A stretch of DNA of 8,275 bases, from positions 1-8,275 of the forward strand of contig JAEUVL010000014.1 of NCBI GenBank assembly GCA_016786965.1. The letters are read 5' to 3'. Each line of letters begins with the position of its first letter. The first letter of the stretch is position 1. The translations under genes were made by a program, and so were the position numbers. The stretch is from Chitinophagaceae bacterium. Its GTDB lineage: Bacteria > Bacteroidota > Bacteroidia > Chitinophagales > Chitinophagaceae. Below the pieces are notes generated by a model that had not been told where the DNA came from, searched no databases, and was given only the letters and a program-made list of their open reading frames with translations. This document shows, piece after piece, positions 1 through 6,569 of this stretch.

Positions 1-1
1 C

Positions 2-1423
2 ATTACTGAAAACTGGAAGGTAATAGTGGTGGATGCGGACCTGAAACTCGTGCAGGCAAAGATCGGGAAGTCCCAAAAAGCAGTGGCCTCCTCCTTTGAT
101 ATTGCCAATGAAGAAGAAAGGAATAAGCATATCCGCTCTGCTGATATAGTAATATCCTTATTACCGCCCTCTCTTCATATAAAAGTAGCAGAATCATGCC
201 TGGAGGCAGAAAAGCACCTGCTCACAGCTTCTTATGTGGATGAAGCGATCAGCAAACTGAGACCCGGTATTGACAACAAGAAACTGCTTTTCCTCTATGA
301 AATGGGCCTCGACCCCGGTATTGATCACATGAGTGCTATGCAGATCATTGATGATATTCATGAAAAAGGCGGCACGGTCACTTCTTTCAAATCACATTGT
401 GGTGGCCTGGTGGCCCCTGAAAGTGATGATAATCCCTGGCATTATAAAATAAGCTGGAATCCCCGGAACATTGTATTGGCAGGAAAATCCGGCGCCCATT
501 ACCTCGAAAATGGCATAGATCAAAAAATCACTTACGAAGAACTGTTTACTCCAGACAGAGTGGTGGAAATTCCAGAACTCGGTCTCTTAAGCTGGTACCC
601 CAACCGGGATTCATTAAGCTATATGCCACTTTATGGATTAGAAAAAACCCCCACTTTTATACGGACCACCCTCCGGCACCCTGACTTTATGTATGGATGG
701 AAAAATATCATCGAACTGAAACTGACGAATGAAGTGGTGCAGTATGAAACGGATGGCAAATCGTTGCAGGTCGTTTTTAAGGAGCACATGGACAAAAATG
801 GTTTTAGCGAATGGCTGAACGAAAAACTAACAGAACGGTTTGCTGAAACCCGCGGTATGATGGAGAACCTCATGAAGCTTATGGAAGCCGAACAAGAAGG
901 TGCGGAGATACCTGAATCATTTATGACCGCAGATGAAAAAGGAAACCTGGAAGAAGTTGAAATTGATGAAGTAAAAAGCAAAGCAGCTTCCTACCTGGCA
1001 CTGAAAATGCACGAGGCTAACCTTACCCTGAAGCAGCTTTTCTTCCTTGGCCTGGATGACCAGGATACATTGGTAGACAAAGGGCTTTGCAGCCCGGCGG
1101 ATATTTTACAATTTGCTGTAGAAAAGAAACTGGCCCTCCGCCCGTATGATAAAGATATGATCGTAATGCTGCACGAAATTGAATACAAAGCCGGCAACCA
1201 GGAGTCGGTCGTCAGAAGCTCATTAGTCGTTAAGGGAGAAAATAATTTAAGAACTGCAATGGCAAAAACAGTTGGGCTGCCGCTGGGAATAGCTGCGAAA
1301 CTTATTCTTACCGGGAGAATAAAACTGACAGGGCTCCACATTCCGACATCCAAAGAAATTTACCTGCCAGTACTGAAAGAGCTGGAGTTGCACGGCATTC
1401 GTTTCAACGAAGAGAAAATGTAG
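2..1423 (+). CDS. Saccharopine dehydrogenase/reductase family protein (5'-truncated)
   Basis: NAD(P)-dependent enzyme interconverting saccharopine with glutamate plus 2-aminoadipate semialdehyde, in the cytoplasm. The frame is open to the left edge: residues ITENWKVIVVDADL precede any start codon, so the GTG at 26 is internal, and the nucleotide-binding GxGxxG strand lies outside the window. Visible family signatures are the Rossmann segment ADIVISLLPP, the EMGLDPGIDHM motif near 300-333, the substrate-domain stretch SHCGGLVAPESDDNPWHYKISWNP near 392-465, and a C-terminal tail with AKTVGLPLGIAAKLIL. At least 473 residues are present, longer than yeast Lys9 (about 446); an acidic, helix-rich segment around 780-1010 may account for the extra length. 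Whether it works in lysine breakdown or synthesis cannot be decided, because the upstream partner is not visible. Family assignment is strong; direction and cofactor are inference. Confidence 0.93.
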   Translation: MTENWKVIVVDADLKLVQAKIGKSQKAVASSFDIANEEERNKHIRSADIVISLLPPSLHIKVAESCLEAEKHLLTASYVDEAISKLRPGIDNKKLLFLYEMGLDPGIDHMSAMQIIDDIHEKGGTVTSFKSHCGGLVAPESDDNPWHYKISWNPRNIVLAGKSGAHYLENGIDQKITYEELFTPDRVVEIPELGLLSWYPNRDSLSYMPLYGLEKTPTFIRTTLRHPDFMYGWKNIIELKLTNEVVQYETDGKSLQVVFKEHMDKNGFSEWLNEKLTERFAETRGMMENLMKLMEAEQEGAEIPESFMTADEKGNLEEVEIDEVKSKAASYLALKMHEANLTLKQLFFLGLDDQDTLVDKGLCSPADILQFAVEKKLALRPYDKDMIVMLHEIEYKAGNQESVVRSSLVVKGENNLRTAMAKTVGLPLGIAAKLILTGRIKLTGLHIPTSKEIYLPVLKELELHGIRFNEEKM

Positions 1424-1427
1424 CAAT

Positions 1428-1460
1428 ATTTTATTTCCCCGTATAAAATTTTTATTTTTG
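1428..1460 (+). promoter_or_regulatory. Putative promoter/operator of the toxin-antitoxin pair
   Basis: TATTTTTG at 1453-1460 matches the Bacteroidota -7 consensus TAnnTTTG, with a T-run (1429-1432) 20 nt upstream in place of the -33 TTTG. It would start transcription about 15 nt before the antitoxin ATG. The same stretch holds ATTTTAT (1428-1434), its exact reverse complement ATAAAAT (1443-1449), and a further TTTTAT (1450-1455) overlapping the -7 box. This fits an operator bound by a ribbon-helix-helix antitoxin, but the region is AT-rich, so chance symmetry is possible. Confidence 0.5.
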
Positions 1461-1477
1461 TCGTAAAGAATTTTGAG

Positions 1478-1738
1478 ATGGATGCAAAGATCACTTTAAG
1501 CTTTGATGAAGCTGTTATTGAAAAAGCAAAACGTTTTGCCAGCAAAAACAATATCAGCCTGAGCCGGCTTACTGAATTTTTGTACGAGAAGATAACTGCC
1601 GGAAACTATGCCAGTCTCGAAGATTTTGAGATATCCGATTGGGTGTCTGTAATCTCAGAAGGTGCTGCCACTTATACCACTGCCAATAAGAAGAACAGCA
1701 AATCGCTGAAGAAGCAATACCTTGAATCCCGGAAATGA
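1478..1738 (+). CDS. DUF6364-like antitoxin (ribbon-helix-helix type)
   Basis: An 86-residue protein that resembles DUF6364 antitoxins. Its N-terminus MDAKITLSFDEAVIEKAKRFASKNNISLSRL has the ribbon-helix-helix pattern: a short strand with alternating residues (KITLSF, 4-9), helix A (about 11-22), then the N-x-S-L-S turn into helix B (28-40). The C-terminal half (about 45-86) is charged, ends in a Lys/Arg-rich tail, and would be the part that binds and neutralises the toxin. Its stop overlaps the start of the PIN gene as ATGA (1735-1738), the usual coupling in type II toxin-antitoxin operons. By family knowledge it should bind DNA as a dimer and repress its own promoter, with the toxin as co-repressor. 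The exact family name is from memory; the antitoxin role rests on fold pattern and context. Confidence 0.8.
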   Translation: MDAKITLSFDEAVIEKAKRFASKNNISLSRLTEFLYEKITAGNYASLEDFEISDWVSVISEGAATYTTANKKNSKSLKKQYLESRK

Positions 1739-2163
1739 ATATTTTTTTAGATGCTAACATACTGGTAGCAGTACTGAATAAGGAGTATCCTGTTTTTACC
1801 TATGCCGCAAGAATACTGAGCCTGGCTGATTCTCCGAGGTATAATATTTATACTTCTCCCCTTTGCCTGGCTATTGCATTTTATTTTTCTTCTAAAAAAA
1901 GTGGCAACAAAATAGCAAAAGAAAAGATCGCTTCTCTTGCTGCACATATTAATATTACAGATACCAATGCCGAATCTGTATTAAAGGCCCTTGCCAATAA
2001 AAAGGTAAGTGATTTTGAAGACGGATTAGAATATTATTCAGCACTTGCAGCCCGGTGCGAACTGATCATATCTGAAGATATGGCTGATTTTCATTTTTCT
2101 GAGATCAATGTTCTGTCGGCTGCTGCCTTTTTTGATCAGCATCCCAAAAGAAGGAAGAAGTAA
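1735..2163 (+). CDS. PIN-domain toxin (VapC-like, PIN_3 group)
   Basis: A 142-residue single-domain PIN protein, the usual VapC-type length; these are metal-dependent ribonucleases that block translation when free of antitoxin. Visible acidic residues are D6 in MNIFLDANIL (first strand, catalytic), D93/E95/D96 in VSDFEDGLEYYSAL (the DFEDxLxY signature of PIN_3 proteins), and D115/D118 in IISEDMADF. The second helix position, Glu in classical VapC (TLAE) and, from memory, often Asn in PIN_3, is I47 here (SPLCLAIAFY), so part of the metal site is altered. The C-terminus is basic (HPKRRKK). Translation is probably coupled to the antitoxin by the 4-base overlap. It sits alone between metabolic genes, consistent with a mobile cassette, but no flanking repeats are visible. 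The RNA target cannot be predicted. Confidence 0.85.
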   Translation: MNIFLDANILVAVLNKEYPVFTYAARILSLADSPRYNIYTSPLCLAIAFYFSSKKSGNKIAKEKIASLAAHINITDTNAESVLKALANKKVSDFEDGLEYYSALAARCELIISEDMADFHFSEINVLSAAAFFDQHPKRRKK

Positions 2164-2217
2164 TTTATTCATTTCACAAAGGCTGATCTTTCAGGAAAGT
2201 TTATGATGAAGCCACTA

Positions 2218-2904
2218 TTATTGCCGCAATAAACGTTTCAAGTCCTCCACTCCTGCTGTAGCCGGTTTTTCTATTAAGGTCAGGTTTGGCATTGGCGAAG
2301 TGTAAGGGATCTTTTTATCAATAATGAATTTGGGTACTTCCTGTTCTACATAATTGATCAGCCCCGCTGCCGGGTATACAACGAGTGAAGTGCCTACCAC
2401 TACAAATATGTCTGCTGAATACACCACCGGAACAGCCAGTTCAATCATCGGCACCGGTTCTTCAAACCAAACTATATTTGGCCGGAGCTGGGCACCATCT
2501 TCTGCCACATCACCCAGCTTCATATCTCCCCTGATCTCATAAATAAGTGATTCATTCTTTTCACTCCGCATCTTGAATATTTCTCCATGGAGGTGCATTA
2601 CGTTGCTGGAGCCTCCTCTTTCATGCAGGTCATCTATATTTTGGGTAATGATAGTGACATCAAAATCCTTTTCCAACTCTGCCAGACCAATATGGGCAGC
2701 GTTTGGCTTTGCATCAGCCACATTTTTTCTTCGTTCATTATAAAAATCAAGCACCAATTGTGGGTCTTTGCGCCAGGCCCTTGGCGTGGCCACATCTGTT
2801 ACATTGTACCCTTCCCATAGACCATCGCTGTCGCGGAAGGTCCTTAAACCGCTTTCTGCACTTATACCTGCCCCTGTTAAAACGACTAATTTCTTTTTTC
2901 CCAT
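2218..2904 (-). CDS. NAD-dependent protein deacylase, Sir2 family (class III type)
   Basis: A sirtuin that removes acyl groups from protein lysines using NAD+, cytoplasmic. From the ATG at 2904 it is 228 residues: NAD-binding GAGISAESGLRTFRD (11-25), TQNIDDLHERGG (88-98), catalytic H106 in HLHGE, and the late Rossmann motif VVVGTSLVVYPAAG (168-181). Y55 and R58 form the YxxR pair of class III sirtuins (SIRT5, CobB), which favours succinyl/malonyl over acetyl lysine. Oddities: no cysteine occurs in the small domain, so the usual zinc site is absent, and the substrate loop reads WFEEP rather than WFGEP. I chose the start at 2904 because the longer frame from 2937 would run through a perfect 12-bp terminator hairpin and adds 11 residues outside the fold. 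It lies tail to tail with the toxin gene (54-base gap). Confidence 0.93.
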   Translation of the reverse strand: MGKKKLVVLTGAGISAESGLRTFRDSDGLWEGYNVTDVATPRAWRKDPQLVLDFYNERRKNVADAKPNAAHIGLAELEKDFDVTIITQNIDDLHERGGSSNVMHLHGEIFKMRSEKNESLIYEIRGDMKLGDVAEDGAQLRPNIVWFEEPVPMIELAVPVVYSADIFVVVGTSLVVYPAAGLINYVEQEVPKFIIDKKIPYTSPMPNLTLIEKPATAGVEDLKRLLRQ

Positions 2905-2907
2905 TTT

Positions 2908-2938
2908 CAAATGTAGAAAAGCAATGCCATCCTGCAAA
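2908..2938 (-). promoter_or_regulatory. Putative sirtuin promoter embedded in the upstream terminator
   Basis: Read on the minus strand, TTTG (2938-2935) lies exactly 19 nt before TACATTTG (2915-2908), matching the Bacteroidota consensus TTTG-N19-21-TAnnTTTG. The -33 box is in the loop of the preceding terminator hairpin. The -7 box ends only three bases before the ATG at 2904, so the transcript would begin at or next to the start codon (leaderless or nearly so). Confidence 0.55.
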
Positions 2939-2954
2939 AAAGGGATGGCATTGC
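2908..2954 (-). terminator. Rho-independent terminator of the VWA lipoprotein gene
   Basis: A perfect 12-bp inverted repeat, arms 2921-2932 (GCAATGCCATCC) and 2943-2954, with a 10-nt loop. On the minus strand the stem is followed by TTTTCTACATTT. It lies 24 bases past the stop of the VWA gene. Confidence 0.8.
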
Positions 2955-2978
2955 CTCAAAGCTATAATAATCTTATTT

Positions 2979-4625
2979 CTATTTTTTTGCGAGCGATGTA
3001 GCGGATTGTACTAAGCTAATAAATTCGGCCCTGTAACCATTTTTATCTGATCCCTTCGCACCTTTTGCCAAACTTGTAACATGGCTGTAGGAAGCCTGTT
3101 GCTTATAGGCCGAACCCCTAAGCAATAAACCAAACTCAGCCACTGCTGCGGAGAAACGGAAATTATCAGATGTATTGGTAAGTAAAATATGGTCATCCAT
3201 TACCGGGTGTGTGATCAACTTGCTTACATCGCCTGTCGGTTGTTTATAGCGCAACTTTATGGTCATGATCTCATCCGTATTGGATATTACTTTCTTAGTA
3301 TTCGCCTGGTATTTCAGCGGATCAACCGTCTTGATAAAATTATCCTTTATACCAGTCGGGATTATCTCGTACAAGGCTGTTACCGTATGACCACTCCCCA
3401 GTTCCCCTGCATCCTTCGTATCATCATTGAAATCCTCAGCGGCAAGCATCCGGTTCTCATAACCAACAAGGCGGTAGGCCTGTACCTTTGCAGGGTTAAA
3501 TTCTACCTGAATCTTTACATCTTTGGCTATGGCAAATAAGGTGCTGCCAAATTCGTTAACCAGTACTTTTCTTGCTTCATTAATGTTATCGATGTATGAA
3601 TGATTCCCATTCCCCTTATCAGCTAATTGCTGCATTTTATTGTCTTTGTAGTTGCCCATTCCAAAACCAAGCACTGATAAAAATACACCACTCTTTCTTT
3701 CCTGTTCCACTAAGCGAACTAGTTCATCATCACTACTGATACCAACGTTGAAGTCGCCATCAGTAGCCAGTATGATCCGGTTATTGCCGTTTGCAATAAA
3801 ATTTTCAGTAGCTGTTTTATAAGCAAGTTTAATCCCTTCGCCTCCGGCAGTTGATCCACCTGCCTGCAGATTATCTATCGCCTCTTTGATCCTTACCTTA
3901 TTTGCGCCACTGGTGGATGGCAGCACCAGGCCGGCATTACCCGCATATACTACTATGGCAACTTTATCCTGTTCCCTTAGCTGATCCACCAGCATATTCA
4001 TGGAAGCCTGTACCAACGGTAGCTTATTGGGCTCGTCCATTGACCCGGAAACATCCACCAGGAAAACCATGTTGGAAGCGGGAAGATTATTTACCGCAAT
4101 TTCTTTCCCTTGTAAACCAATATGGACCAGTTTGTGCTCAGGACTCCACGGGCAATCAGATATTTCAGTATTTACAGAGAAAGGATGGTCTGCTACTGGT
4201 TTTGCGTAGTCATAATCAAAGTAATTGATCATTTCTTCAATCCGTACAGCTCCGGCAGGCGGAATACTTCCATTTTGGAGATAACGCCTGACATTACTGT
4301 AAGCGGCTTCATCAACGTCAATCGAAAAAGTAGACAGAGGATTTTGCGTAGCAGCAAGAAACTTATTCTCCACTATATTATCATAGTCTTCTGTATTGGA
4401 TGGTGGTGTTATTTCTTCGTCTTTTGTTATAACCGGAGGGGTTAATTTTTCAGATTCTTCATTTTGTTTTGAAGACTCGGACATTGCCTTTTGATCCACT
4501 GTCACTAAGTTCATTTCCTGCGTATCGTTGCTGGCTTTTTTGGTAGAAGCCCCACCTGTTTTTTGATCACAGGCAATAAAGGTACTGAGCAGCATAGCTG
4601 CCATAGCAGTGATTAAGATTTTCAT
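2979..4625 (-). CDS. YfbK-like von Willebrand factor A domain lipoprotein
   Basis: A 548-residue lipoprotein, close to the family norm of about 550-600. The N-terminus MKILITAMAAMLLSTFIAC is a type II signal peptide with lipobox FIAC and lipidated C19. A Ser/Lys/Glu-rich linker with two TPP repeats (about 20-88) follows, then the VWA-associated N-terminal domain (NPLSTFSIDVDEAAYSNVRRYL, 95-116, to about 170). The VWA domain spans about 185-360 with a complete MIDAS: D191-S193-S195 (DVSGS), T259 (GGSTAG) and D289 (ATDGD). A C-terminal DUF3520-like region (about 365-545) completes the E. coli YfbK layout. Such proteins are thought to be metal-dependent adhesion or assembly factors in the envelope; the ligand is unknown. 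It has its own downstream terminator and a hairpin upstream, so it appears monocistronic. The A-rich leader resembles that of the gene at 4714-5112. Confidence 0.93.
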   Translation of the reverse strand: MKILITAMAAMLLSTFIACDQKTGGASTKKASNDTQEMNLVTVDQKAMSESSKQNEESEKLTPPVITKDEEITPPSNTEDYDNIVENKFLAATQNPLSTFSIDVDEAAYSNVRRYLQNGSIPPAGAVRIEEMINYFDYDYAKPVADHPFSVNTEISDCPWSPEHKLVHIGLQGKEIAVNNLPASNMVFLVDVSGSMDEPNKLPLVQASMNMLVDQLREQDKVAIVVYAGNAGLVLPSTSGANKVRIKEAIDNLQAGGSTAGGEGIKLAYKTATENFIANGNNRIILATDGDFNVGISSDDELVRLVEQERKSGVFLSVLGFGMGNYKDNKMQQLADKGNGNHSYIDNINEARKVLVNEFGSTLFAIAKDVKIQVEFNPAKVQAYRLVGYENRMLAAEDFNDDTKDAGELGSGHTVTALYEIIPTGIKDNFIKTVDPLKYQANTKKVISNTDEIMTIKLRYKQPTGDVSKLITHPVMDDHILLTNTSDNFRFSAAVAEFGLLLRGSAYKQQASYSHVTSLAKGAKGSDKNGYRAEFISLVQSATSLAKK

Positions 4626-4677
4626 GATTATACTTTTGAGTGTTGAAATATGAGATGCGAACGAAAGGAGTTTTCAT

Positions 4678-4710
4678 AAGAAAGTCCCGACATGAGCGGG
4701 ACTTTCTTTT
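4678..4710. terminator. Hairpin terminator after the lipocalin-like gene
   Basis: A 12-bp perfect stem, arms 4678-4689 (AAGAAAGTCCCG in part) and 4697-4708, with the 7-nt loop ACATGAG. It begins six bases past the stop codon of the minus-strand gene at 4714. On the minus strand the distal arm itself supplies the short T-rich end (ACTTTCTT); on the plus strand a TTTT run follows, but no plus-strand gene ends here. The likely job is to separate the lipocalin-like gene from the VWA gene. Confidence 0.7.
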
Positions 4711-4713
4711 AGT

Positions 4714-5112
4714 TTACTTTGATTTTGCAAGGAGAAGATTCACTTTGTTTATTTTGGATTGTACCTGCAGGCTGTCCGCCGTTAGTTTTACAACCACATA
4801 AGCAACACCTGCAGAGTCGGTTACTTTTTCTTTTACTACCAGTTCACCGGCTTTATTCCATTCATAATAAACGGAGTCTGCTTTAACAGTGTCGCTGACG
4901 GAACGCATAGCAAGTCCATTCTTCTGAAAATCGAACTGGTACATGGGTTGAATGGTATCGGCTTCAGGTTCTTTTGAAAGAGGTTTCCATTTACCGAGAA
5001 TTAATTCCTTGTTGACAGAGGTGGTTTCAGCAGTGTTCTTTTTCTTGTTGAGCAAAAAGAAGGCACCTGCTCCGGCCGCTATTACCAGCAGCCCGATCAA
5101 TAATTTTTTCAT
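4714..5112 (-). CDS. Small membrane-anchored lipocalin-like protein, function unknown
   Basis: A 132-residue protein. The N-terminus MKKLLIGLLVIAAGAGAFFLLNKKK is one hydrophobic segment (4-21) flanked by lysines, read as an uncleaved signal anchor with the rest outside the cytoplasmic membrane; no lipobox cysteine is present. The body (35-130) is predicted beta-rich, with the ELILGKWK opening (36-43) seen in bacterial lipocalin-like domains (LxGxW), followed by alternating strands (YQFDFQKNGLAMR, VYYEWNKAGELVVKEK, VAYVVVKLTADSLQVQS). I assign the lipocalin-like fold from that pattern only; similarity to a specific family is not secure, and the ligand is unknown. It is probably a single-gene unit: the EVE gene ends 132 bases upstream and a terminator follows. 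Its pre-start sequence AAAAGTATA plus three bases matches that of the VWA gene. Confidence 0.72.
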   Translation of the reverse strand: MKKLLIGLLVIAAGAGAFFLLNKKKNTAETTSVNKELILGKWKPLSKEPEADTIQPMYQFDFQKNGLAMRSVSDTVKADSVYYEWNKAGELVVKEKVTDSAGVAYVVVKLTADSLQVQSKINKVNLLLAKSK

Positions 5113-5244
5113 GGCTATACTTTTTAGATTAAAAGATGTGAATCAGATATTGATTCCAGCAACTCATAAAAAGTAACCCAGTCAATTTGTTAAAGGGAAT
5201 TATTATGTCACACTGGCTGTGAACTAAAGACAAGCAGTATTAAA

Positions 5245-5652
5245 CTACTCTCCTGCCATCTCCATTACAATTTTCCACTCTTCATCTGTTACTGGCTGTA
5301 CTGACAAACGTCCCAACCGTACCAGTGCCATATTGCTAAGGCGTTTATCCGCCTTTATCTGTGCCAGCGTAACCGGCTTCTTTAATTTTTTATGGGGCTT
5401 AAAATCTACAGCCACCCAGGCTGTATCTTCTGTGGTGGGATCCTGGTAGGCCTCTTTGGATACTTTGGCAATACCTACGATCTCTGTTCCTTCGTTACTG
5501 TGATAAAAGAAAGCAAGGTCGCCCTTTTTCATGGCCCGCAGATTAATCCTCGCAGCATAATTTCTTACACCATCCCAAAAAGTTTGTTTATCCTTTTCAA
5601 GCTGATCCCAGGAATACTTAAACGGTTCTGATTTGATAAGCCAGTAAGCCAT
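5245..5652 (-). CDS. EVE domain-containing protein
   Basis: A 135-residue protein that is a complete single EVE domain (PF01878, PUA/YTH-like fold), the bacterial counterpart of thymocyte nuclear protein 1. Signatures: WLIKSEP (4-10), WDGVRNYAAR (26-35), the core strand GDLAFFYHS (44-52), EIVGIAKV (57-64) and the terminal LSVQPV (116-121). EVE domains have an aromatic cage thought to recognise modified bases in DNA or RNA; some are fused to restriction enzymes, but stand-alone forms like this are widespread, with no settled function. There are no restriction or methylase genes beside it here. It is transcribed divergently from the FAS1 gene across a 153-base spacer and is likely monocistronic. 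Confidence 0.95.
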   Translation of the reverse strand: MAYWLIKSEPFKYSWDQLEKDKQTFWDGVRNYAARINLRAMKKGDLAFFYHSNEGTEIVGIAKVSKEAYQDPTTEDTAWVAVDFKPHKKLKKPVTLAQIKADKRLSNMALVRLGRLSVQPVTDEEWKIVMEMAGE

Positions 5653-5682
5653 GCTTTATTTTTTATTTATAATTAGTTCACT

Positions 5683-5690
5683 CAAAAATA
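5683..5690 (-). promoter_or_regulatory. Putative -7 element of the EVE gene
   Basis: On the minus strand TATTTTTG (5690-5683) matches TAnnTTTG and would give a leader of roughly 25 nt before the ATG at 5652. A T-rich tract lies 17-20 nt upstream, but no exact TTTG. Confidence 0.4.
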
Positions 5691-5730
5691 CAGCATGCCG
5701 GAGAAAAAAAATCTTTTTCTAAATCCAAAA

Positions 5731-5760
5731 GTATTTGAGTCGCCGTATTTGAACATGTTC
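5731..5760. promoter_or_regulatory. Repeats in the divergent EVE/FAS1 spacer
   Basis: GTATTTGA occurs twice, at 5731-5738 and 5745-5752, 14 nt apart. The second copy runs into the perfect palindrome GAACATGTTC (5751-5760). The cluster ends about 45 bases before the FAS1 start, where an operator or promoter would lie. No standard TAnnTTTG is seen for FAS1 (the copies read TATTTG), so an alternative sigma factor is possible. This is pattern evidence only. Confidence 0.35.
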
Positions 5761-5805
5761 CTGACGGAATAATAATCATAACAAATAAACTAAAAATCAA
5801 AAACC

Positions 5806-6372
5806 ATGAAATCTCTTAAATCAATTGGGTTAACGCTGATGGCTGCTTTAGCATTCAGTATTTCTTTTGGTCAAACAATGGCTACTGAAAAAACGGTGGA
5901 AGTAGGCGGCGCCCCTATGTATCCTTCGAAGAACATCGTGGAAAACGCTGTGAACTCAAAAGACCATACTACGCTGGTAGCGGCTGTGAAAGCTGCGGGC
6001 TTGGTGGAAACATTGCAGACAGCCGGGCCATTTACGGTGTTTGCTCCTACTAACGCTGCATTCGATCTTTTGCCTGCAGGCACGGTAGAGACCTTAGTAA
6101 AGCCTGAGAACAAAGCCAAACTTACAGGGATTCTTACCTACCATGTAGTGGCTGGCAGAATGGGTACCAAGGAACTGGATGAAGCGATCAAAAAAGGCGA
6201 CGGCACTGCTGAACTGACAACAGTAGCCGGTGGAAAACTTTGGGTGATGAAAAAAGGAAATAAGTACACTTTGAAGGATGAAAATGGCGGTATGGCTGCG
6301 ATCACCATCAAAAATGTGTATCAAAGCAACGGTGTCATACATGTGATTGATCATGTAGTGCTGCCGAAATAA
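5806..6372 (+). CDS. Secreted fasciclin (FAS1) domain protein
   Basis: A 188-residue exported protein with one FAS1 domain. The signal peptide is MKSLKSIGLTLMAALAFSISFGQ, probably cleaved after Q23, an end common in this phylum. The FAS1 domain (about 43-188) shows helix-rich NIVENAVNSKDHTTLVAAVKAAGL, the H1 motif GPFTVFAPTNAAFDLLP (75-90), the central YH motif (Y112-H113 in LTYHVVAGR) and the H2 motif VIHVIDHVVLP (177-187). Such proteins mediate adhesion or protein contacts at the envelope; in bacteria they are often small single-domain secreted proteins induced under stress. The ATG at 5806 has an A-rich upstream region typical of this phylum and gives a complete signal peptide. A strong terminator follows, and the previous gene is divergent, so it is monocistronic. 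The partner is unknown. Confidence 0.95.
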   Translation: MKSLKSIGLTLMAALAFSISFGQTMATEKTVEVGGAPMYPSKNIVENAVNSKDHTTLVAAVKAAGLVETLQTAGPFTVFAPTNAAFDLLPAGTVETLVKPENKAKLTGILTYHVVAGRMGTKELDEAIKKGDGTAELTTVAGGKLWVMKKGNKYTLKDENGGMAAITIKNVYQSNGVIHVIDHVVLPK

Positions 6373-6398
6373 TTACTGTAAAAGATTTTTTGCAGGAT

Positions 6399-6428
6399 AT
6401 CCCCGGTATGATGCCGGGGATTTTTTTT
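6399..6428 (+). terminator. Rho-independent terminator of the FAS1 gene
   Basis: An 8-bp GC-rich stem, arms 6399-6406 (ATCCCCGG) and 6414-6421, with loop TATGATG, directly followed by an uninterrupted T8 run (6421-6428). It begins 26 bases after the FAS1 stop. A textbook intrinsic terminator. Confidence 0.92.
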
Positions 6429-6569
6429 GCAATCTGCTACTATCACTCTTACGTATATGAATATGAAACTTATCTTTTGAAAATTAAGTACCTGTTTTTG
6501 AAAATCCAATCTTTCTGAAAACCCTCCCTTTGAGCAGGAATTTACCAATGTTGAGCAATTAACAACCGT

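Noticed and set aside
2164..2217. A small CTTTC/GAAAG hairpin between the convergent toxin and sirtuin genes
   Set aside because: Five base pairs with a two-base loop and no T-run; not convincing as a bidirectional terminator.
2905..2937. An 11-residue N-terminal extension of the sirtuin (start at 2937)
   Set aside because: It lies within the terminator hairpin arm and adds residues that do not fit the sirtuin fold; the ATG at 2904 starts just before the nucleotide-binding strand.
3189..4445. Several plus-strand open frames of 100-116 codons
   Set aside because: They are opposite the VWA lipoprotein gene, have no family features, and overlap one another in different frames.
5245..5652. EVE gene as part of a defence island with the toxin-antitoxin pair
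   Set aside because: They are about 3 kb apart, on opposite strands, with unrelated genes between and no restriction or methylase gene.
6457..6480. A seven-codon plus-strand frame (MNMKLIF)
   Set aside because: Too short to support as a gene; no conserved leader-peptide feature such as repeated regulatory codons.
6351..6548. A 65-codon minus-strand open frame in the gap after FAS1
   Set aside because: It runs through the FAS1 terminator and has a low-complexity, unrecognisable translation with no promoter.
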